Shown piece by piece: positions 16,675-23,003 of a DNA stretch of 64,000 nt. The stretch is from an uncultured Treponema sp. (GTDB taxonomy: Bacteria; Spirochaetota; Spirochaetia; Treponematales; Treponemataceae), in assembly GCA_946411505.1 (NCBI GenBank), contig CAMKEG010000003.1, positions 124,001 through 188,000 on the forward strand. The letters run 5' to 3'. A model generated the notes under the pieces. That model saw nothing but the letters and a program-made list of their open reading frames with translations, searched no databases and was not told where the DNA came from. The first letter of the stretch is position 1. Every line of letters starts with the position of its first letter. The position numbers and the translations under genes were made by a program.

Positions 16675-17422
16675 CAGAAGAGAATCAGAGATTGATTACG
16701 AACGAATCGCGGAGTTTTTGAAGGCGTCCGTTCAGCAGGTAAAAACACAGGAAGACGTTGACGTCTTGGCCCAGCTTAAAAAAGTTTTTAAGAAAAACGT
16801 TCCGCTGACTTTGCGCGGATACCTTGCGGCCTACTTGCTGAAAGTCGCCACAGGCAACGCCCGCCGTCCCTTTGTTCCAAGAAACAACAGGGAAAATTTT
16901 TCAAAGGACAATTTCCATTCGCGCCACGAGGACTCCCGCCGCGAATTTAAATCAGACGCTCCCGAAGCCGACGTCCGCCATGAGCCGCATCCGCGCGTGG
17001 AGATTGACCCGGCCTTGGCCACGACAATTTTTGTCGGCATCGGCCGCAACCGCCGCGTGTTTCCCCGCGACTTGGTTGGCCTTTTAATCAGCGTGGCCGG
17101 CTTGGACCGCGACCGCATCGGCGACATTCGCGTTTTGGCCAACTACTCTTTTGTCCAGCTTTTCACGGAAGACGCGGACAAGGCCATCACCGCCCTTAAC
17201 GGATACGACTATCGCGGAAGAAAGCTTTCCGTAAGCTACTCGCGCCAAAAGGACGAGGCTGACGACGCCTCCGCCGCCGACAGCGCGGACGTTTCAAGCG
17301 AAAGCGACTTGAGCCAGCAGGCCTCGCAGGAAATTTCGGAGCAGGAGCGCGAAGACGCGGAAGCCTACGCCGCCGCCGAGAAGGCCTCCGAAAACCAGGG
17401 CTTTGGCTCTCCGCTCGTTTGA
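16661..17422 (+). CDS. Stand-alone DbpA-type RRM RNA-binding protein
   Basis: A 253-residue protein. Residues 1-65 are helical, 70-115 are Arg/Asn/Glu-rich and disordered, 120-200 form the RNA-recognition fold found at the C-terminus of DbpA/CsdA helicases (TIFVGIGRNRRVFPRDLVGL, DIRVLANYSFVQLF, ALNGYDYRGRKLSVSYSR), and the tail is Ala/Ser/Glu/Asp-rich. No helicase domain is present, so it is an accessory RNA binder, perhaps for rRNA. It starts inside the GNAT gene (14-nt overlap) behind AGGAG, and is followed 17 nt later by the MBL gene. Confidence 0.8.
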   Translation: MRYNNRRESEIDYERIAEFLKASVQQVKTQEDVDVLAQLKKVFKKNVPLTLRGYLAAYLLKVATGNARRPFVPRNNRENFSKDNFHSRHEDSRREFKSDAPEADVRHEPHPRVEIDPALATTIFVGIGRNRRVFPRDLVGLLISVAGLDRDRIGDIRVLANYSFVQLFTEDADKAITALNGYDYRGRKLSVSYSRQKDEADDASAADSADVSSESDLSQQASQEISEQEREDAEAYAAAEKASENQGFGSPLV

Positions 17423-17439
17423 GGAGCGTTTGAAGGCTG

Positions 17440-18171
17440 ATGGAAGTTCATTCCTTACAAACAGGACCTCTTGACGTAAACTCTTTTATTTTGCCGCTTG
17501 CGGGGCGGGCCGTTTTGTTGGTTGACCCCGCCGGCTGCGAATTTTCGGGCGACGAAAAGTCGGTCGCGCAAGTCCTTGACGAGCATGATTGCGCGCCCGT
17601 GGGCGTTTTGCTGACGCACGGGCACTTTGACCATGTTTGCGGCCTAAAGGCCTTGCGCGCGGCTTTTCCCAACCTGCCAATCGCCATTCACACGGAAGAC
17701 AAAAAATACTTGGGCCCGGAGTCGCAAAGGCTTCACAGGCAAAGCCTTGAATTGATGTCTTGGGAAGATGACGATTTTCTTAAAGACCTTATGGACTTGC
17801 CGCCCGCCGACTTTTTGTTGAAGGACGGCGACTCCTTGGACAGCGTTTTCAAGACCGAGGACATAATCAGCGCCTTTACCGGCGACGAAGTTCCTGACGT
17901 CGAGGGCGTGGCCAACGCGCTGAGCCATTGGCGGGTAATCCACACTCCCGGACATACGGAAGGCTCCGTTTGCTTTTACAACGAGTCGGAAAAGACTTTG
18001 ATTTCCGGCGACACGATTTTCTACCAGTCATACGGCCGCACAGACCTTCCTGGTGGAAGCGAAAGCCAAATGCAAAAAAGCCTGGCCAAAATTTTTGAGG
18101 AGCTTCCAAAAGACGTGTTGGTTTATCCGGGCCACGGAGCCTACGGCTTTGAGCTTGGAGCCAACGCTTGA
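17440..18171 (+). CDS. MBL-fold metallo-hydrolase (glyoxalase II-like)
   Basis: A 243-residue metallo-beta-lactamase-fold hydrolase. Metal ligands are intact: THGHFDHVCG, HTPGHTEGSVCF, ISGDTIF and YPGHG. Such proteins often cleave thioesters or related esters. An insertion of about 60 residues relative to the compact family form sits between the first motif and HTPGH. It is the last gene of the unit that starts at 15757. The true substrate is unknown. Confidence 0.85.
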   Translation: MEVHSLQTGPLDVNSFILPLAGRAVLLVDPAGCEFSGDEKSVAQVLDEHDCAPVGVLLTHGHFDHVCGLKALRAAFPNLPIAIHTEDKKYLGPESQRLHRQSLELMSWEDDDFLKDLMDLPPADFLLKDGDSLDSVFKTEDIISAFTGDEVPDVEGVANALSHWRVIHTPGHTEGSVCFYNESEKTLISGDTIFYQSYGRTDLPGGSESQMQKSLAKIFEELPKDVLVYPGHGAYGFELGANA

Positions 18172-18285
18172 ACGAAGTGGATGAAAAAATCTAAAAAAAA
18201 TATCACTGCTTAAAAAAAAATCGATTAAAATACGCCAAAAATATAACTAAAGTATGATTTTGGCCGAAAATTGCGAAAATTCTTT

Positions 18286-18314
18286 TTGACAATATCCAAT
18301 TCCTGTTGTATGAT
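18286..18314 (+). promoter_or_regulatory. Promoter of the sugar ABC operon
   Basis: TTGACA, 17-nt spacer, TATGAT, then a ~65-nt leader and AGGAGG (18375-18380). No obvious operator palindrome was found beside it. Confidence 0.75.
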
Positions 18315-18384
18315 TTTATCAATGCCGACGGTCAACGTGACTTTCCCGAGGCAAAATAAAATGTGTTTTTCATTAGGAGGATTT

Positions 18385-19647
18385 ATGAAAAAGACTGTAA
18401 TCGCGGCGCTTTCGGCCGCTTTGTTGGCGTTCTCTTTTGCCGGCTGCTCAAAGGGCGCTTCGGGCAAAAAGGAGATCCGCGTTTTCAACATCAAGGTTGA
18501 AATCGACTCCCAGCTCAAGGACTTTGCCAAGGCTTACGAAGCCAAGACCGGCGTTCACGTGGAGATTGAGTCTTCAGGCGGCGGCGCGGACAACCAGGGA
18601 ATTTTGAAGGGCTACAAGGCTTCCGACAACATGCCCGACATTTTTGTTTTTGAAGGACCGGGACACTTTGCCGTTTGGCAGAACGACATGGAAATCCTTG
18701 ACGGCGAGGATTGGTCAAAGGACACAGCCGCCGCTTACACGGACGGCGGACACGTTTACGGCTTCCCCTACGCGGTTGAAGGATACGGCTTGGCTTACAA
18801 CGCCGACCTTTTGGCCAAGGCCGGAGTCGATCCCGCGAGCCTTACTTCTTACGAAGGCTACAAGGCCGCTTTTGAAAAGATTGACTCGCAGAAAGCCGCG
18901 CTTGGAATCGACTCCGTTGTTTCTTTGACAGCTGGCGTCGCGGCCGGAATGACTTGGGTTACAGGAACTCACAACTTTGGCGTTTACCTTTCAGCCGGAC
19001 TTAACAAGGGCGACCAGCATGTAATCAACGACGTTCTTAACGGAAAGGTTGACCAAGCCCGCTTGGCCGACTTTGCCGACTACGTAAAGCTCTTGATGGA
19101 CTATTCGGACCAGAACATCCTTCTTACAGGAAACTACGACCAGCAGCTCCAGGCCTTCACGGACCAAAAGGCCGTTTTCTTGCACCAGGGCAACTGGGTT
19201 GACCCGTCAATCTCGGCCGCCGGAGCCAGCTTTAAAATGGCCTTCGCTCCGCACGCCTTCCTTAAGGGAAAGACAATCGACGGAATCCAGGTTGGAGCGC
19301 CTTCTTGGTGGGCCGTTTACAAGCACGGAAATGTGGACGAGGCCAAAAAATTCTTGAGCGCCTTTGCCTTGAGCGACGAGGGACGCGACGCCCGCATCAA
19401 CAAGATGAGCTGCATCTCTCCCTATTCTTCAGACACTCTTAAGCCTTCAACTCCGCTTTCAGCTTCTGTGGCCGACTATGTAAGCCGCGGAAAGACATAT
19501 CCTTGGGAGCAGTTCAAGATGCCCGACGGATTCTGTCAGGACACGCTCGGACCTATTTACGAATTGTTGGCCCAAAAGAAAATTACTACAAAGCAATTTG
19601 CCCAGATGGTGACAGACGCTGTCGCGACTGTTCCTTCAAAGCGCTAA
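18385..19647 (+). CDS. Sugar ABC transporter substrate-binding lipoprotein
   Basis: The 420-residue protein has a signal peptide with lipobox FAGC and an extracellular solute-binding protein family 1 fold (IRVFNIKVEIDSQLKDFAKAYE..., MPDIFVFEGPG, YGFPYAVEGYGLAYNADLL, GNWVDPS, APSWWAVYKHG). It would deliver an oligosaccharide or sugar to the two permeases downstream. The start at 18385 is fixed by AGGAGG and the signal peptide; an upstream in-frame start at 18271 precedes the promoter and is rejected. Ligand identity is not readable from sequence. Confidence 0.93.
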   Translation: MKKTVIAALSAALLAFSFAGCSKGASGKKEIRVFNIKVEIDSQLKDFAKAYEAKTGVHVEIESSGGGADNQGILKGYKASDNMPDIFVFEGPGHFAVWQNDMEILDGEDWSKDTAAAYTDGGHVYGFPYAVEGYGLAYNADLLAKAGVDPASLTSYEGYKAAFEKIDSQKAALGIDSVVSLTAGVAAGMTWVTGTHNFGVYLSAGLNKGDQHVINDVLNGKVDQARLADFADYVKLLMDYSDQNILLTGNYDQQLQAFTDQKAVFLHQGNWVDPSISAAGASFKMAFAPHAFLKGKTIDGIQVGAPSWWAVYKHGNVDEAKKFLSAFALSDEGRDARINKMSCISPYSSDTLKPSTPLSASVADYVSRGKTYPWEQFKMPDGFCQDTLGPIYELLAQKKITTKQFAQMVTDAVATVPSKR

Positions 19648-19655
19648 AAATAATC

Positions 19656-19725
19656 GCCGCGCGCCAAAAGGCCGCGGCTAAAGCGGGGGCTGGCCGACCA
19701 AAAAGCCGCGCCAGCCTTTCTTTTT
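19656..19725 (+). terminator. Intercistronic hairpins between binding protein and permeases
   Basis: A GC-rich stem (GCCGCG..CGCGGC, 19656-19678) is followed by GGCTGG..CCAGCC (19688-19716) and TTTCTTTTT. The second looks like a leaky intrinsic terminator, which would favour binding-protein over permease mRNA, as in other ABC importers. Confidence 0.55.
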
Positions 19726-19765
19726 CCAAATCATTTGTTCGGGCTTTCGCCCGCTAGGAGACATT

Positions 19766-20845
19766 ATGGACAACAAAAAAAGGCTAGTGTCTTTGATAAG
19801 TTGGGCGGCAGGCGCGGCGACAACGATTTTCGCGCTGGTCTTGTGCGTGACCGCGCTTCCCTACAGGCCAAGAGACATTAGCGGCATTCTGTATTACCGC
19901 GGACTTTTTCTTTCCATCGGCCTTTTATTGATAGCATTCGGCTTTTACTTTTATCCGACTTTGAAGCATAGAAGCGTAATCAACGTTTTGTTTTTGCTTC
20001 CGATTTTGATTCCATTTGTGATGACAATCATCGTTCCTTTTGTGATGGGCGTTTTTTATTCCTTCACCGATTGGGACGGAAGCTATGTCAAGAAATTTGT
20101 GGGCTTTAAAAACTACATGGACTTTTTTAAGGCGCCTGACTATATAAACTCAATCATAATGACGTTCGCCTTTGCCATAATAAACGTGGCCGTGGTGAAC
20201 ATTGTGGCCTTTGGCCTTAGCCTTTTGGTCACTCAAAAGCTTCGCGGCAGGAACCTTTACCGCGCGGGTTACTTTATTCCCAACTTGATTGGCGGAATCG
20301 TCTTGGGCTACGTCTGGCAGTTCATCTTCAATTACTTGTTCACTTCGATCGCGGCCACGGCGGGCTTTACGGACAGCCAGTCGCTTTTGACAAGCAACGC
20401 CGGAGCCTTGGCCGCCTTGATAATCGTAAGCGGCTGGCAGTACGCCGGCTACATAATGATGATTTACGTTACGGCCTTGCAGGGAATTCCCACAAGCGTT
20501 ATCGAGGCCTCCGTCATTGACGGCGCGACAGGCTGGAAGCGAATGATGAGCATAATCATTCCGATGATAGCGCACGCCTTTACGATTTGCATTTTCTTGA
20601 CGCTCGTAAATTCCTTCAAGCAGTTTGACCTTAACCTTAGCCTTACCAACGGAGGCCCCTCAAAAATCATGATGGGCCAGGCGATTAACGGAACCGAATT
20701 GCAGGCCTTGAACATTTACAAGACCGCGATTACAAGAAACCATTGGGCGCTTGGACAGGCCAAGGCGGTCGTGTTCTTCATTATCCTTGCCGTAGTTTCA
20801 ATCGTTCAGGTTAAGCTTAGCAAGAGCCGAGAGGAGGAAATGTAA
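19766..20845 (+). CDS. Sugar ABC transporter permease (MalF-type)
   Basis: A 359-residue integral membrane protein with two extra N-terminal helices (about 10-30, 45-65) before the usual six-helix permease core. The EAA loop that docks on the ATPase is present as EASVIDGATGWKRMMSIIIP, and FNSFKQFD-type and NGGPSKIM segments match sugar permeases. An AGGAG site precedes the ATG. It pairs with the next permease; no ABC ATPase gene is in the operon, so a shared MsmK/MalK-type ATPase encoded elsewhere is likely. Confidence 0.92.
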   Translation: MDNKKRLVSLISWAAGAATTIFALVLCVTALPYRPRDISGILYYRGLFLSIGLLLIAFGFYFYPTLKHRSVINVLFLLPILIPFVMTIIVPFVMGVFYSFTDWDGSYVKKFVGFKNYMDFFKAPDYINSIIMTFAFAIINVAVVNIVAFGLSLLVTQKLRGRNLYRAGYFIPNLIGGIVLGYVWQFIFNYLFTSIAATAGFTDSQSLLTSNAGALAALIIVSGWQYAGYIMMIYVTALQGIPTSVIEASVIDGATGWKRMMSIIIPMIAHAFTICIFLTLVNSFKQFDLNLSLTNGGPSKIMMGQAINGTELQALNIYKTAITRNHWALGQAKAVVFFIILAVVSIVQVKLSKSREEEM

Positions 20846-20846
20846 T

Positions 20847-21722
20847 ATGATGGCAGGAGACAACGTAAAGAACAAAGTTCTTGAGGCGCTGGGAATCGTT
20901 TTGCTGATTTTGTTTTTGTTCCCCTTCTTTATTGTGGTAATCAACGCGGCAAAGCCAGCCGACCAAATAATCCGCGCCCCGCTCGCGCTTCCGCAAAAGT
21001 GGGGAACGCTTTTCGCCAACATGAACCGGGTAATCCACAGCCCCAACATGAATTACTGGAAGTCCTTCTTTGACTCGGTGATAATAACGGTGGCCTCGCT
21101 TTTTACAATCGTTTTGTTCAGCTCAATGGCCGCGTGGGTTTTGGAAAGGAACTCCGTCAAGCACAACAACAAAAAATGGGCCAACGTGATTTTTTATCTT
21201 TTGGTCGCGTCGATGGTAATTCCCTTCCAGGTCGTCATGCTTCCGGTTTTGTCTTGGTACAGGGCTGTCGGAAAGTTCAGCGGAATCGGCTTGCTTCAAA
21301 GCTACAAGGGAAGCGTCTTTGCCTACATCGGCTTTGGTTGCGCGATGAGCGTCTTTATTTTGCACGGCTTCATCAAGAGCATTCCGCTGGAATTGGAGGA
21401 GGCGGCCACGATTGACGGCTGCACGGCCGAGGGCGTTTTTGGCCGCGTTGTCTTGCCGCTCTTGCAGCCGATTCAAATCACTGTCTTGATTTTGAACGGC
21501 ATTTGGATTTGGAACGACTATCTTTTGCCCAGCCTCTTGCTTGGCCAAGCCGGAAAAATCCGCACGCTGCCTATCGCGGTCATGGGCTTTGTCGGAAGCT
21601 ACGTAAAGCAGTGGGACTTGATTTTGACATCAACCTTGCTCGCGATGCTGCCGGTAATCGTGCTGTTTATTTTTGCGCAAAAGTACATCATCAAGGGCAT
21701 GGTGGAAGGAAGCATTAAATAG
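20847..21722 (+). CDS. Sugar ABC transporter permease (MalG-type)
   Basis: A 291-residue six-helix permease with the EAA loop EEAATIDGCTAEGVFGRVVL and the LNGIWIWNDYLLP segment typical of MalG-type partners. The GAGGAGG ribosome site lies in the last codons of the preceding gene and the ATG follows its stop after 1 nt, so translation is coupled. The TAG stop is the first part of the two-hairpin element copy 2. Confidence 0.93.
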   Translation: MMAGDNVKNKVLEALGIVLLILFLFPFFIVVINAAKPADQIIRAPLALPQKWGTLFANMNRVIHSPNMNYWKSFFDSVIITVASLFTIVLFSSMAAWVLERNSVKHNNKKWANVIFYLLVASMVIPFQVVMLPVLSWYRAVGKFSGIGLLQSYKGSVFAYIGFGCAMSVFILHGFIKSIPLELEEAATIDGCTAEGVFGRVVLPLLQPIQITVLILNGIWIWNDYLLPSLLLGQAGKIRTLPIAVMGFVGSYVKQWDLILTSTLLAMLPVIVLFIFAQKYIIKGMVEGSIK

Positions 21723-21797
21723 GAACGGTCAAGGCACGCTGCGCTTAAAGCCTTGACTCGTTCCTTTTGCAGCGCGAGCAAGATTGTCGCGCTGCAA
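21722..21797 (+). repeat. 76-bp two-hairpin 3' element, copy 2
   Basis: It begins at the last base of the permease TAG stop. Hairpin A (21722-21764) differs from copy 1 at only two positions. Hairpin B has the stem TTGCAGCGCGA/TCGCGCTGCAA (21767-21797), in which three base pairs differ from copy 1 with matching changes in both arms. Confidence 0.8.
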
Positions 21798-21805
21798 TAA
21801 AAAAA

Positions 21806-21954
21806 AGCGCGGACAAATAAGGCGGGGCCCAGCGACGGCAAAAAAGATTTGGCGCCTCCCGCCTTCCGCTCTGCGCTTGTTGCCTGCGGCCAAGCGTTCG
21901 CTGGCGGGACCCTCCAAACTTTTTTGCCTGCGTCCCGCCTTATTTGTCCGCGCT
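21806..21954. repeat. 149-bp foldback element
   Basis: The 21-bp ends (21806-21826 and 21934-21954) are perfect inverted repeats containing GCGGACAAATAAGGCGG. The interior keeps folding back: GGCAAAAAAG and TCCCGCC on the left pair with CTTTTTTGCC and GGCGGGA on the right, so nearly the whole element forms one imperfect hairpin. It lies in the ~395-nt gap between the permease and the SDR gene; no credible gene is inside. It could be a MITE-like element or a structured RNA. Confidence 0.8.
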
Positions 21955-22039
21955 GATTCTTTTACTAAAAACGCTTCCTTCCCCCAGCAACCGCCCAGCC
22001 GCAGCTCGGTTGGCGCGGGCTGCGGCCTTTGCGTTTTTC

Positions 22040-22068
22040 TTGCCCAAAAGTTCCATTTATGTTACAAT
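22040..22068 (+). promoter_or_regulatory. SDR gene promoter
   Basis: TTGCCC, 17-nt spacer, TACAAT; a ~40-nt leader with AAAGGAG follows. Confidence 0.6.
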
Positions 22069-22116
22069 TTGATTACAACTTGCGCGGAGAACGCAAATCG
22101 TTTTAAAGGAGTTTTT

Positions 22117-22890
22117 ATGAAATCTTACTTTGACCTTAAAGGACAAGTGGCGGTCGTTACAGGCTGCTCAACAGGCTTGGGCGTTCAGATGGCCAAGGCT
22201 TTGGCCAACCAGGGCGCGGCCATCGTGGCCATCGCCCGCCGCCAGGAATTGATTGACGCGGTTGCCAAGGACATTCACAACGAATACGGCGTGGAGACGC
22301 TGGCCGTCCGCTGCGACATCACCGACACAAACGCCGTGAACGAGGCGGTTGACAAAATCGTCGCCAAGTTTGGCCGCATAGACATTCTTATCAACAACGC
22401 CGGAACTGGCGCCGTCGCTCCGGCCGAGGACATCACCGACGAGCAGTTTAACGGCGAGCTTAACGTGGATTTGGGCGGCACCTTCAAGATGTCGCGCGCC
22501 GTCGCCAAAAAGGCCATGATTGGCGCCAAGTACGGCCGCATCATAAACATCGCTTCTATGTACGGAATGGTCGGAAACAAGGTTGCGCCTTGCTCGCCCT
22601 ACCATGCGGCCAAGGGCGGCGTGGTCAACCTTACGCGCGGACTCGCGGCGGAGTGGGGAAAGTACGGCATAAACGTGAACGCGATTTGCCCCGGCTACTT
22701 CTACTCGCCGCTCACAAAGGAAACTCTTGACTCGGACTTTTTCCAGAACAACGCAAAGACGATGATTCCTCTTAGCCGCTACGGAAACGAAGGCGAGTTG
22801 GACTCCGCCGCGATTTTCTTGGCAAGCCCGTCGTCTTCTTATGTCACCGGCGTAATCCTTCCAGTTGACGGCGGCTATACAAGTATGTAA
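22117..22890 (+). CDS. SDR oxidoreductase, gluconate 5-dehydrogenase / KduD-like
   Basis: The 257-residue classical short-chain dehydrogenase has the NAD(P)-binding TGCSTGLG motif, NNAG, the catalytic Ser in INIASMYG, Tyr/Lys in YHAAK and a C-terminal VTGVILPVDGGYT. It resembles gluconate 5-dehydrogenase or 2-deoxy-D-gluconate 3-dehydrogenase, enzymes of sugar-acid catabolism; exact substrate is uncertain. The ATG at 22117 is set by AAAGGAG and the promoter at 22040-22068. The last two codons and stop form one arm of a perfect 16-bp palindrome. Confidence 0.88.
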   Translation: MKSYFDLKGQVAVVTGCSTGLGVQMAKALANQGAAIVAIARRQELIDAVAKDIHNEYGVETLAVRCDITDTNAVNEAVDKIVAKFGRIDILINNAGTGAVAPAEDITDEQFNGELNVDLGGTFKMSRAVAKKAMIGAKYGRIINIASMYGMVGNKVAPCSPYHAAKGGVVNLTRGLAAEWGKYGINVNAICPGYFYSPLTKETLDSDFFQNNAKTMIPLSRYGNEGELDSAAIFLASPSSSYVTGVILPVDGGYTSM

Positions 22891-22939
22891 AAATCGCAAG
22901 CGATTTTTACATACTACGAGTTTGCCCTTGGCAAACTCG
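22882..22939 (+). terminator. Tandem hairpins at the SDR stop codon
   Basis: A perfect 16-bp stem with a 2-nt loop (22882-22915) starts inside the last codons of the gene, followed by CGAGTTTGC/GCAAACTCG (22917-22939). The second stem is the same family as the one after alaS, with one covarying pair (T-A here, C-G there). Confidence 0.6.
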
Positions 22940-22953
22940 CGGCTTTGGCTCAG

Positions 22954-22991
22954 AAAACGGCGCGGACAAAATTGTCGCGCCGTTTTTTTTT
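22954..22991. terminator. Intrinsic terminator between convergent SDR and EAL genes
   Basis: AACGGCGC(G)GACAA pairs with TTGTCGCGCCGTT, followed by eight or more T on the plus strand and TTTT on the minus strand. Confidence 0.8.
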
Positions 22992-23003
22992 ATGCCCGCA
23001 ATC

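Noticed and set aside
18271..18384. N-terminal extension of the ABC binding protein
   Set aside because: The extension overlaps the promoter and precedes the AGGAGG site and the lipoprotein signal peptide, which must be N-terminal.
21806..21954. attC site of a chromosomal integron
   Set aside because: It is a long imperfect hairpin of about the right size, but the conserved attC end motifs are absent and no cassette organisation surrounds it.
21784..22116. N-terminal extension of the SDR protein
   Set aside because: It would be translated from the foldback element and promoter; the Rossmann fold begins right after 22117.
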